Source of the DNA: Draconibacterium sp.
GTDB lineage: Bacteria; Bacteroidota; Bacteroidia; Bacteroidales; Prolixibacteraceae
Length of the DNA stretch: 15,469 nucleotides
Direction: 5' to 3'
NCBI GenBank assembly: GCA_015493625.1
Contig: WGCT01000568.1
Location: 1-15,469, forward strand
Both the position numbers and the translations under genes were made by a program. This document shows, in pieces, positions 7,626 to 15,342 of this stretch (positions within the stretch are counted from its first letter, which is position 1; the number at the start of each line of letters is the position of its first letter). The notes beneath the pieces are model-generated. The model was given only the letters and a program-made list of their open reading frames with translations. It searched no databases and was not told the origin of the DNA.

Positions 7626-8549
7626 ATGAATACATTAAGAAAAATATTTGTATCAATAACAGCCGTTGCACTGCTTTTCTTAACATCTTGTTTAGATGAT
7701 AAGGACGTGAATGAGTTTAATGGTGTGATGACACCTGACTTTGCTGCAACTCCGTATGTTGTTGATTTTAACGAAATGCCTAACTCTGCAGGTTATGTTA
7801 TTCGAACGTTTCCGGGAACAACCGATCCCGATCAGTTTTATACTGCAAAATTCAGAGTTAATCTTTCATCGCCATGGCAATTGAAGAAAGACTTGGTTGT
7901 TACCGTAAAACTTGATGATGAAGCTGCAACTAAATTTGCTGCCGAACATCCTGGATTTACTGTTTTAAATTCTTCAAAACATACGTTTACTTCAACCACA
8001 GTTACTATTCCTGCTGGCGAAAGAGAAGTTGAGTTTCCTGTAGATTTCTACACAAAAGGACTATCGGCCGACGACAAATATGTAGTTGCATTTACAATTA
8101 CAGGAACCGATAATCCTGATATTATTATAAGTGGTAATTTTGGAACTCAGTATGTAAAAGTTGGTGTAACTAACCTTTTCCATGGCACTTACGATGTAGA
8201 TGCATTGTGGTTGTATCACGGTAGCACTGATTACTCGGCATACGCTAAAAATCCAGTTGATTTTGGAACACTTTCTTCGAGAAAGATTCTTACAAATTAT
8301 ACTTATGCTCCTTGGGGTAACTTTATAATTGAAGTAGATCTCGATAATCCACAAACTATTGATGGACACGATAACGCTTACAAAATAACAGTTACCGTTG
8401 AAGACGATGAAGCAAACAGTGTACAAATGGATGATTACGACGGTGGTGTTTGGAACTACTGCTGGCAAACCAGCGATAACAAATGGCACTTTAAAATTGC
8501 CGAGAAATATTACTCTAATATCTCAGCAAACACTTACGATCAACAATAG
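7626..8549 (+). CDS. DUF1735/DUF4361-type surface lipoprotein of the Sus operon
   Basis: This 307-residue protein is the third gene of the operon, 30 bases after the SusD gene. Its signal peptide ends LLFLTSC, a lipobox with Cys22. The residues after the Cys are LDDKDVNE, an acidic patch resembling the lipoprotein export signal that sends Bacteroidota lipoproteins to the outer face of the outer membrane. Residues about 38-165 look like the BT_3987-type N-terminal domain (DUF1735), a beta-sandwich with the pattern VTVKLDDEAATKF and VTIPAGEREVEFPVDF. Residues about 187-307 form a second beta-rich domain (GTYDVDALWLYHG up to WNYCWQTSDNKWHFKIAEKYY) of DUF4361 type. Proteins of this kind accompany SusCD pairs and are thought to bind glycans at the cell surface. 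No hydrolase domain is attached, so this is likely a binding protein only. Domain names are from memory of the families. Confidence 0.82.
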   Translation: MNTLRKIFVSITAVALLFLTSCLDDKDVNEFNGVMTPDFAATPYVVDFNEMPNSAGYVIRTFPGTTDPDQFYTAKFRVNLSSPWQLKKDLVVTVKLDDEAATKFAAEHPGFTVLNSSKHTFTSTTVTIPAGEREVEFPVDFYTKGLSADDKYVVAFTITGTDNPDIIISGNFGTQYVKVGVTNLFHGTYDVDALWLYHGSTDYSAYAKNPVDFGTLSSRKILTNYTYAPWGNFIIEVDLDNPQTIDGHDNAYKITVTVEDDEANSVQMDDYDGGVWNYCWQTSDNKWHFKIAEKYYSNISANTYDQQ

Positions 8550-8570
8550 TTTTAATTAACGATAAAATAT

Positions 8571-8604
8571 AAAGCCATCCGTCGTTTGACGGGTGGCTTT
8601 TTTT
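8571..8604 (+). terminator. Intrinsic terminator of the susC operon
   Basis: A 13-pair stem with one G-U pair (AAAGCCATCCGTC at 8571-8583 against GACGGGTGGCTTT at 8588-8600) closes a GTTT loop and runs into seven T's (8598-8604). It lies 22 bases after the stop codon of the DUF1735 gene. It is a textbook rho-independent terminator and shows that the following genes have their own promoter. Confidence 0.95.
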
Positions 8605-8774
8605 GTTTACAGTACAACATTTTTGCCGATTTAATAACCCACTTCTTTCACAACCACTAAATTATACATCAAACAATTGTTGTATTGCTGATAAGAATCA
8701 CCTTTTGTTTTTGTTATTTTTTTACTTTTATGCGCTTTATTGAAGAATATTTTAAACAGAAACAGAAACCAAAA

Positions 8775-9407
8775 ATGAAAACAGTCTTGTTGTTCCTTTT
8801 TTTTATGTCTGCATTTATCACTTATGCAGCCAACGAATCAGAAAATATTTTAAATAAAGAAGAAAATACGGGTACACCCGATGCTGCAGAACCTAAGTTT
8901 TCTATTTTGCGAATGCAAAATAAAGTTATTGCCGGTCTGGAAGTTGCAGTAAATCCATCGCAAACACTTACCGATGAATTTATTATGCGAACAGTAGCAA
9001 ATTTTAGAATTGGCTACCGTTTAGACAGGCATGTTTTAACCGGATCGCTGGGTGTAGAATTCACCGATGAAATGTTTATGCCCATTACAATAGACTATAA
9101 GTACTACTTTAACAAAGACCATGTTTGGGCACCGTACGTTTATGGACAGGCCGGATACAGCTGGCATTTAAAAGGAAATATTAATTCGCGGTACAACACA
9201 TCGAAATATGCACAATACGACCCCGGAGCATTAGCCTCTGTTGGCGTTGGCTACTCTTATACAACAACTCTGAATGAGTTTTATTTCTCGCTTGGCTACT
9301 CGTACCGTAAATATGTAAAAGCTGTACCGGGCAGTCAAAACGAGGAGATGATTCGAACAGATATGTCGATGAATGGTGTGTCGATAAATATTGGCGTTAA
9401 TTTTTAA
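8775..9407 (+). CDS. Outer-membrane beta-barrel protein, small porin-like
   Basis: I choose the ATG at 8775, giving 210 residues, because it begins a clean signal peptide (MKTVLLFLFFMSAFITYAA-N). The longer frame from TTG at 8685 only adds an unlikely N-terminus. After a short acidic linker (about 20-40) the protein alternates polar and hydrophobic residues in strands, for example VIAGLEVAV (51-59), ANFRIGYRL (75-83), VLTGSLGVEF (87-96), ITIDYKYYF (104-112), APYVYGQAGYSW (119-130), ALASVGVGYSY (152-162) and FYFSLGYSYRKY (169-180). It ends in SINIGVNF with a terminal Phe, the outer-membrane assembly signal. This suits an eight-stranded barrel of the OmpA/OmpW size class. No ligand or partner can be named. 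It is followed 11 bases later by the MORN-repeat gene, so the two are probably cotranscribed. Confidence 0.72.
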   Translation: MKTVLLFLFFMSAFITYAANESENILNKEENTGTPDAAEPKFSILRMQNKVIAGLEVAVNPSQTLTDEFIMRTVANFRIGYRLDRHVLTGSLGVEFTDEMFMPITIDYKYYFNKDHVWAPYVYGQAGYSWHLKGNINSRYNTSKYAQYDPGALASVGVGYSYTTTLNEFYFSLGYSYRKYVKAVPGSQNEEMIRTDMSMNGVSINIGVNF

Positions 9408-9418
9408 TTCTATAGAAA

Positions 9419-10126
9419 ATGAAAAAATTAGCAGTTTTCAGTCTCCTCTTTTTTGCTTTTACTGCAATTGCCTTTTCGCAATACAATTGCAAGGTTTTAG
9501 TTAAAAATCTACAGGGACAATACAACGGCAAATGTAAAAAAGGATTAGCGCACGGCGAGGGCTCGGCAAAAGGTGTCGATTCGTATGTCGGGACTTTTAG
9601 AAAAGGTTACCCGAATGGTTTTGGTGTTTATACCTATAGCGACGGGTCGAACTATATTGGTAAATTTAAAAAGGGGCTAAAAGATGGTTATGGGTTGCTT
9701 AACAAAGTAACTAAATCGGGCGATGTTGTTCAGAACTATGGTCTCTGGATTGCCGATTCGCTAATTGTTCCAAACGATTCAAGAGCATTGTTTAAAGTAA
9801 ATAAAAGTAAGGGAATTAATGTTGTCGACCCGAACTTAACCCGCGATGCTGCTGTTAAAAATCAGGTCTGGATTCATTTTCAGCAGCGTGGAGCTCCCGA
9901 CAAATCTGTTGTTATTCAAGATGCAGAAATATCGAATGGGAAACGGATAGATACAAAGAAACGCTCGCTAAATACATTGGTTGCTTTCGACGATATTAAT
10001 GAATTTCCGGTTACTGTAAAACTTAATTATCAGATTGATAAACCTGAAAAGTTGGTACCGGTAGATTGTAGTCTCGAAATAATCCTATTTACTGCAGGTC
10101 GTTGGGAAATTTATTTAAATCAATAG
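9419..10126 (+). CDS. Secreted MORN-repeat protein
   Basis: This 235-residue protein has a signal peptide (MKKLAVFSLLFFAFTAIAFS-Q). Three MORN-type repeats follow at about residues 33-97, with the GxYxGxxKxGxxxGxG pattern: GQYNGKCKKGLAHGEG, SYVGTFRKGYPNGFGVYTY and NYIGKFKKGLKDGYG. A possible degenerate fourth (QNYGLWIADSL) comes next. Residues 121-235 form a second region with strands such as NQVWIHFQQ and FPVTVKLNYQI, which I do not recognise. MORN repeats make beta-hairpin rods that bind proteins or lipids or act as spacers; in bacteria they occur in exported and envelope proteins. Pairing with the barrel protein 11 bases upstream suggests a shared envelope role, but that is inference. The stop codon is 3 bases from the stop of the convergent gene, with no terminator hairpin between. 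Confidence 0.82.
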   Translation: MKKLAVFSLLFFAFTAIAFSQYNCKVLVKNLQGQYNGKCKKGLAHGEGSAKGVDSYVGTFRKGYPNGFGVYTYSDGSNYIGKFKKGLKDGYGLLNKVTKSGDVVQNYGLWIADSLIVPNDSRALFKVNKSKGINVVDPNLTRDAAVKNQVWIHFQQRGAPDKSVVIQDAEISNGKRIDTKKRSLNTLVAFDDINEFPVTVKLNYQIDKPEKLVPVDCSLEIILFTAGRWEIYLNQ

Positions 10127-10129
10127 TTA

Positions 10130-11398
10130 TTACGTCTTTCTCTTTTTCTTTTTAGCTGCCGGAAACAATACATTATTCAATATTAAACGGTATCCCGGCG
10201 AGTTGGGATGCAGGCTTAAATCGGTAGGCGGGTCGCCAACCAGATGCCGGTAATCTTCCGGGTCGTGTCCCCCATAAAATGTCCAGAATCCTTTTCCTCT
10301 TTCGCCATGAATATAACGTGCTTCGTGAGCCGGTTTATTCTCGCCCATAATTAAAACATTGGGCTTAATTACCTCTTCCCTAAAAGCTGTTGTTTGTCCC
10401 ATAAACCCTTTTATCAGATTTTTATGATTCTGACAAAGCATCGTAGGAATCGGATCCCATTTTGCCGAGAAATCGAAAAGTGTAAAATAGTCGTTTTCGC
10501 GTGCTACTTTTCGGGTATTTGTTGCATCGATATTCGAAAACTCGTAAACATACGGGCTCTCTTCGAGTTTAAAATTGCGGAAAGCCAGAGTGCGCGAAAA
10601 GTCAAGTTTTTCCTGTGCATTTTTATCGGCAGGGTCGCCGTCGAACATTGGGGCACAAATATCTACTCCGGTAGCTGCCAGCGCAATGTCATAAGTATCG
10701 GTAGCAGCACACATGGCAAACAGAAAACCACCCCGCTCAATGTATTTCTCTATCTTTTGCACCACAAACGATTTTAATTCCGACACTTTTAAAAACCCAA
10801 GGTTTTTTGCCAATTCGCGATCATTTCTCACCTCCTCCTGATACCAGGGTGTGTGTTGATAGACCCGCCAGAACTTTCCATGTTGTCCGGTAAAATCTTC
10901 GTGGTGCAGATGTAGCCAGTCGTATTCGCTGAGTTTCCCATCTAAAATCTCACCGTCGTAAACAATATCGTACGGAATTTCGGCATAGGTAAGAACCAAT
11001 GTAACTGCATCGTCCCAGGGTTGTTTGTTGGGCGGAGAATAAACGGCAATTTTTGGCGCTTTATTCATGGCTACGGCATCCATATTTACATCGGGTTTTG
11101 CAATCTCGTTTAAAATAGCCGACGTTTGCGCATCGGTAATCGACTCGAAACTAACTCCACGAATTGTACATTCATTCTCAATTTCAGGATATTGCTGAAT
11201 AAGAAAACTTCCCCCTCTATAATTCAATAACCATTTTACTTCAACACTCTTTTCAAGTGTCCAGTACGCAATTCCATAGGCTTTTAAATGGTCTTTCTGA
11301 CTGTCGTCCATAGGAATTAAAATGTACATACTCCTTGCTTCAAAAGAGAAAAGAAGAACAAAGAAAACAAAGAATATTTTTATTCGATATAAATTCAT
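10130..11398 (-). CDS. Exported protein of the family often named asparagine synthetase B; amidotransferase-like
   Basis: This 422-residue protein has a signal peptide (MNLYRIKIFFVFFVLLFSFEARS). It belongs to a well-conserved Bacteroidota family that, as I recall, databases label asparagine synthetase B. That label is not supported here: there is no N-terminal catalytic Cys, no ATP-pyrophosphatase motif, and the protein looks exported. What is visible instead resembles a class I glutamine amidotransferase or ThuA-like fold. There are strands around KIAVYSP (116-122) and WLHLHHEDFTG (161-171), a nucleophile-elbow-like GGFLFAMCAAT (223-233) with Cys230, and FWTFYGGHDPED (371-382) offering His378 and Glu381. 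The protein ends in a Lys-rich tail. It lies 21 bases downstream of dnaB on the same strand and may be cotranscribed with it. The true reaction is unknown. The ATG at 11398 fits the signal peptide. Confidence 0.75.
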   Translation of the reverse strand: MNLYRIKIFFVFFVLLFSFEARSMYILIPMDDSQKDHLKAYGIAYWTLEKSVEVKWLLNYRGGSFLIQQYPEIENECTIRGVSFESITDAQTSAILNEIAKPDVNMDAVAMNKAPKIAVYSPPNKQPWDDAVTLVLTYAEIPYDIVYDGEILDGKLSEYDWLHLHHEDFTGQHGKFWRVYQHTPWYQEEVRNDRELAKNLGFLKVSELKSFVVQKIEKYIERGGFLFAMCAATDTYDIALAATGVDICAPMFDGDPADKNAQEKLDFSRTLAFRNFKLEESPYVYEFSNIDATNTRKVARENDYFTLFDFSAKWDPIPTMLCQNHKNLIKGFMGQTTAFREEVIKPNVLIMGENKPAHEARYIHGERGKGFWTFYGGHDPEDYRHLVGDPPTDLSLHPNSPGYRLILNNVLFPAAKKKKRKT

Positions 11399-11419
11399 AG
11401 TTGCTCTTTATATTGAGTG

Positions 11420-12943
11420 TTAAAACGGAGTATCGGAAGTATTAGCCTTTTGGGTATCGAAATTGTTATTGCTCGATATTCCGGCAGCAGCTTCTTCGTC
11501 GTCATTCATTTTCGAGCTAAATGTTTTTGCTTCGCCACCAAATCCCGAATCAAATTGAGTCTCCATATCGCTAAATTTAGCCAGTTCTTTTTTGAATCGT
11601 AAATGAACATCGGCGGTTGCACCGTTACGGTGCTTGGCAATAATAATTTCGGCAACTCCTAAGAGCGAATTTCCCGAATCGTCTTCGGTCATTCCAAAAT
11701 ATTCGGGCCGGTGAATAAAAGTAACAATATCGGCATCCTGTTCAATTGCTCCCGATTCGCGTAAATCGGAAAGTTGCGGACGTTTTCCCTCGCGCGATTC
11801 TACCGAGCGGTTGAGCTGCGAAAGTGCAACAATTGGCACATCGAGCTCTTTTGCAATGGCTTTTAACGAGCGCGATATCATGCTCACCTCCTGCTCGCGG
11901 CTGCCGCGTGTATCGGTTCCGGCAGTCATTAGCTGCAGGTAATCTACAATAATTATTTGAATATCGTATTGCATTTTTAACCGGCGGCACTTTGCTCTTA
12001 ACTCAAAAATAGAGAGTGCCGGTGTGTCGTCGATAAAGAGCGGTGCATTATCGAGTGCTTTAATTCTTTGGTTAAGTTGTTGCCATTCGTACTCTTCCAG
12101 TCTTCCTGTTTTAATTTTTTCGGCACCCAACTCGGTCTCTGCCGAAATGAGCCGGTTAACCAACTGAATTGACGACATTTCGAGCGAAAATATTGCCACC
12201 GGACGATTGTGGTCGACAGCAATGTTACGCGCCATGGAAAGAACAAAAGCTGTTTTTCCCATTGCCGGGCGGGCTGCAATAATAATTAAATCGGTGCGTT
12301 GCCAGCCCGATGTAATCCGGTCGAGGCCGGTAAAACCCGACGGAACACCACTCAACCCATCTTTTTGGTTACGGGCTTTTTCTATTTGCTGAATGGCTTC
12401 AATCAGAACAGGCTTTATTGGGCGTGTCTCTTTTTTTATGTTTCCCTCGGCAACTTTAAACAACGACGACTCGGAGAAGTCAATTAAATCGTCAACATCA
12501 ATGGTATCGTCGTACGATTTGGTTTGAATTTCGGAGGAGACCCTGATTAGTTCACGCTGAATAAATTTTTGTGCAATAATTCGTGCGTGAAATTCGGTGT
12601 GTGCTGCCGAGGCCACCCTGCGTGTTAACTGTGTAATGTAACCCGGGCCGCCAATTTCGTCTAACTGTTCGCGGTCTTTTAACTCTTGCGTAACCATTAA
12701 AAGGTCAACCGGCTTCTCTTTCCCCGAGAGTTTTTTTATGGCGTCGAATATTTTCTGATGCTCTTCTTTGTAAAAACTGGGTGTGTCAATAATATCGGCA
12801 ACAGTTATGTAAGCATCGCGCTCGAGCATTAATGCACCTAAAACGGCCTCTTCCACATCAATTGCCTGCGGTGGTAACTTGCCGTATTGTGCATTTATCT
12901 GGTCGATACTAATTTGTGAATTGGTTTTTTTCTTTTCAGCCAT
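11420..12943 (-). CDS. dnaB: Replicative DNA helicase DnaB
   Basis: DnaB is the hexameric 5'-to-3' helicase that unwinds DNA at the replication fork and recruits primase. I choose the ATG at 12943 (507 residues). The frame extends to a TTG at 12967, but the ATG start MAEKKKT is the natural one. The N-terminal helical domain is about 22-165 (PQAIDVEEAVLGALML onward, with GGPGYITQL). The RecA-like domain starts about 196: VPSGFTGLDRITSGW, Walker A ARPAMGKT (224-231), IFSLEMSS (251-258), Walker B VDYLQL (333-338), ALSQLNRSVE (373-382), DLRESGAIEQDAD (393-405) and the KHRNG arginine-finger region (437-441). No intein interrupts the Walker A motif. The C-terminal tail (about 460-507) is acidic and Asn/Ser-rich, probably disordered. 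A candidate promoter lies just upstream. Confidence 0.97.
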   Translation of the reverse strand: MAEKKKTNSQISIDQINAQYGKLPPQAIDVEEAVLGALMLERDAYITVADIIDTPSFYKEEHQKIFDAIKKLSGKEKPVDLLMVTQELKDREQLDEIGGPGYITQLTRRVASAAHTEFHARIIAQKFIQRELIRVSSEIQTKSYDDTIDVDDLIDFSESSLFKVAEGNIKKETRPIKPVLIEAIQQIEKARNQKDGLSGVPSGFTGLDRITSGWQRTDLIIIAARPAMGKTAFVLSMARNIAVDHNRPVAIFSLEMSSIQLVNRLISAETELGAEKIKTGRLEEYEWQQLNQRIKALDNAPLFIDDTPALSIFELRAKCRRLKMQYDIQIIIVDYLQLMTAGTDTRGSREQEVSMISRSLKAIAKELDVPIVALSQLNRSVESREGKRPQLSDLRESGAIEQDADIVTFIHRPEYFGMTEDDSGNSLLGVAEIIIAKHRNGATADVHLRFKKELAKFSDMETQFDSGFGGEAKTFSSKMNDDEEAAAGISSNNNFDTQKANTSDTPF

Positions 12944-12964
12944 ATTTTTTTGTAATAGAGAATT

Positions 12965-12972
12965 CAAAAGTA
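12965..12972 (-). promoter_or_regulatory. Candidate -7 promoter box of dnaB
   Basis: On the minus strand the sequence reads TACTTTTG, a match to TAnnTTTG at every fixed position, 21 bases before the dnaB ATG. Transcription would begin close to 12958, giving a short leader. The -33 position is only T-rich (TTTC-like), so the match rests mainly on the -7 box. Confidence 0.4.
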
Positions 12973-13044
12973 CTAATTTTGATTAGGTGGAAAGAAAAAT
13001 ATGAGGAACTTTTAAGTTTGTTTTTTAACGATTGCTATTCACAA

Positions 13045-13058
13045 TTGTTAATTAACAA
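13045..13058. promoter_or_regulatory. Perfect 14-base palindrome between dnaB and ptpA
   Basis: TTGTTAATTAACAA is an exact inverted repeat with no spacer. It lies about 102 bases before the dnaB start and 145 before the peptidase start, upstream of both candidate promoters. The size and symmetry suit a dimeric regulator site, but the region is AT-rich and a single copy cannot prove a role. Confidence 0.35.
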
Positions 13059-13140
13059 AGTTGCATAAAGTTAAAGAGGATTTTCGAGAGGAATCTATTG
13101 ATTTTAATTTGGCTTTTAACAACCTCACTATAAACTGTCA

Positions 13141-13171
13141 TTTGTTTTTTTCAACTTTCGTACTACTTTCG
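13141..13171 (+). promoter_or_regulatory. Candidate promoter of the ptpA-type peptidase gene
   Basis: TTTG (13141-13144), 19 bases, then TACTTTCG (13164-13171) fits the Bacteroidota promoter pattern with one mismatch (C for T in the -7 box) and correct spacing. Initiation would be near 13177, about 25 bases before the start codon. Confidence 0.5.
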
Positions 13172-13202
13172 CCTTATAAATGTTTAATTAAAAATTACTA
13201 CT

Positions 13203-15323
13203 GTGAAACACTTTATAATTCTGTTTATTCTGATTGCCCAAATTGCTGCTGCGCAACAAACCGAAATGAGTTTAAAAGACGCCATTCAGGGAAGATACAC
13301 CTATCTGCGCCCTTCCACTTTGCGCGGTGTTGCCTGGCAAACAAACACGGTTTATACATTTACCAGCGAGAAAACACTCTGGGCTGAAACCGTTAAGAAG
13401 GGCGACAAGAAAGCGCTCTTAACTGCCGATGAACTGAGTAAAATTACCGGCGTTAACTTTCCCCGTTTCCCAAGATATAAATGGTTAAACAGTTCCGATA
13501 TTTTAGTAAAAACACCCAGTACCTATTTAGTTGTTAATGGAATTAATAAGCAACTGAAATATAAAATAGTATTGCCCAAAACTGCGGCGAATACTGTGTT
13601 TAATGCAGCAGGTAAATTTGTTTCGTTTACAGAAGGCAACAATTTGTTTGTTGCATTCCAGAACGGGGAAATAGTTCAAATTACCACCGACGGAGGCAAC
13701 GGAATTGTAAACGGCCAGTCGGTACACCGGAATGAGTTTGGAATAACTAACGGTATTTTTAATTCGCCCAAAGGCAATTTTATTGCTTTTTATCGAAAAG
13801 ACGAGTCTATGGTTCGCGATTATCCGCTTGTCGATTTTATGGCGCGCGAAGCCGAACCGAAACCTGTAAAATATCCAATGGCCGGAATGGCAAGCCATCA
13901 CGTAACACTGGGAGTTTACAACATAAAAACCGGTAAAACCATATTTCTGAAAACCGGAAAGCCACTCGACCATTTTCTTACCAATGTGGCGTGGTCGCCA
14001 AACGAAGAGAATATTTATATGGCCGAACTAAACCGTAAACAAAATTATATGCAGTTAAACTGCTATCGTGTGGCAACGGGCGAAAAAGTAAAAACACTCT
14101 TCGAAGAGAAATCGGATAAATATGTCGAACCGCTTTTCCCAATTCAGTTTTCTAAAGTAAACGAAAAAGAGTTTTACTATCTGAGCAGAAAAGATGGATG
14201 GTTTCATATTTATAAATACAATACCGATGGCGTTCTTATTCAACAAATTACAAAAGGGAAGTGGGAGGTAACCTCAATTCTTGGATTCGACCCAAAAGAG
14301 AAAAATGTATTTGTGCAAGCTACAAAAGACAGTCCTATTGAAAACAATATTTATAAGGTTGAAATTAAGAGTGGGAAAATAGTGCGCCTTACTCCCGAAA
14401 AAGGAATACATCGGGGAGTTCTTAGTACCGAAGCCGCGAATATTATTGATTTCTGGAATGCCACTGCGGTTCCGGGGAAAGTAGATTTAATTTCGGCAAA
14501 AGGAAAAATTATACGCAATCTACATACTGCCAGCGACCCGTTGAAGAATTACAATCTTGGCGAAAACAGTTTAGTGAAATTAAAAACAAAAGATGGCAAA
14601 ACCGATCTGTATGGACGTTTAATAAAACCTGTAAATTTCGACCCTGAAAAAAAATATCCGGTAGTGGTTTATGTATACGGAGGTCCGCATTCGCAACTTG
14701 TAAACAGCGGTTGGCACAACAGTGCTCGCTGGTGGCAATACTACATGGCCTCGAAGGGGTATATTGCTTTTACTCTCGACGGACGTGGCACAAATAATCG
14801 AGGGCGCGATTTCGAAACAGCAGTGCACCGACAACTCGGCGTACTCGAAACCGAAGATCAGATGCAGGGAATTGAATACCTGAAATCGTTACCTTTTGTC
14901 GATGTCGACCGGATAGGGGTTCACGGTTGGAGTTTTGGTGGATTTATGACACTGAATTTAATGTTGCGCCATCCCGAGACATTTAAAGTTGGTGTGGCCG
15001 GTGGTCCCGTAGTCGACTGGAGTATGTACGAAATAATGTATGGCGAGCGGTATATGGATATGCCGCAGGAGAATCCGGAAGGATACAAAAATTCGAATAT
15101 GACCAATTATGTTTCTAACCTGAGCGGAAAACTGATGCTGATACACGGTGTGCAAGATAAAACGGTGGTTATGCAACACAGTATGAAATTCTTACGTGCC
15201 TGCATTGAACAAAATAAACAGGTCGACTTTTTTGCATATCCCACACATCCTCATAATGTTAGCGGTGTCGACCGTTTGCATCTAATGGAAAAAGTAAGTC
15301 GCTATTTTTTCGACTTTTTGTAG
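13203..15323 (+). CDS. ptpA: Prolyl tripeptidyl peptidase, S9 family (PtpA-type)
   Basis: This exported serine peptidase of 706 residues should release tripeptides X-X-Pro from peptide N-termini. The start is GTG at 13203, chosen because it gives a signal peptide (MKHFIILFILIAQIAAA-QQ) and follows a candidate promoter. Residues about 30-455 form the beta-propeller domain, including SVHRNEFGI (173-181) and YPMAGMASHHVTLGVY (224-239). Residues about 456-706 form the alpha/beta hydrolase, with VYGGPHSQLV (491-500), Ser577 in GWSFGG, Asp652 in HGVQDK and His684 in HPHNVSG. The Glu-Glu motif of true dipeptidyl peptidase IV (in DWVYEEE) is replaced by VHRNE, leaving one Glu (E178). A second Glu in YEIMYGERY (E610) matches the tripeptidase. 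These features, and similarity as I remember it to Porphyromonas gingivalis PtpA, favour a tripeptidyl over a dipeptidyl peptidase. Phe578 replaces the more usual Tyr. Confidence 0.88.
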   Translation: MKHFIILFILIAQIAAAQQTEMSLKDAIQGRYTYLRPSTLRGVAWQTNTVYTFTSEKTLWAETVKKGDKKALLTADELSKITGVNFPRFPRYKWLNSSDILVKTPSTYLVVNGINKQLKYKIVLPKTAANTVFNAAGKFVSFTEGNNLFVAFQNGEIVQITTDGGNGIVNGQSVHRNEFGITNGIFNSPKGNFIAFYRKDESMVRDYPLVDFMAREAEPKPVKYPMAGMASHHVTLGVYNIKTGKTIFLKTGKPLDHFLTNVAWSPNEENIYMAELNRKQNYMQLNCYRVATGEKVKTLFEEKSDKYVEPLFPIQFSKVNEKEFYYLSRKDGWFHIYKYNTDGVLIQQITKGKWEVTSILGFDPKEKNVFVQATKDSPIENNIYKVEIKSGKIVRLTPEKGIHRGVLSTEAANIIDFWNATAVPGKVDLISAKGKIIRNLHTASDPLKNYNLGENSLVKLKTKDGKTDLYGRLIKPVNFDPEKKYPVVVYVYGGPHSQLVNSGWHNSARWWQYYMASKGYIAFTLDGRGTNNRGRDFETAVHRQLGVLETEDQMQGIEYLKSLPFVDVDRIGVHGWSFGGFMTLNLMLRHPETFKVGVAGGPVVDWSMYEIMYGERYMDMPQENPEGYKNSNMTNYVSNLSGKLMLIHGVQDKTVVMQHSMKFLRACIEQNKQVDFFAYPTHPHNVSGVDRLHLMEKVSRYFFDFL

Positions 15324-15342
15324 CACGAGCAATACTATTCGC

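Noticed and set aside
8671..8682. AACAATTGTT palindrome before the barrel-protein gene
   Set aside because: It is short, AT-rich and single, and no promoter with correct spacing is next to it.
12250..12280. Intein insertion at the DnaB Walker A motif, a common site
   Set aside because: The protein reads straight through ARPAMGKT with normal length, so no intein is present.
13061..13387. Plus-strand open frame overlapping the ptpA start
   Set aside because: It lies out of frame over the promoter and the signal peptide of a clearly real gene.
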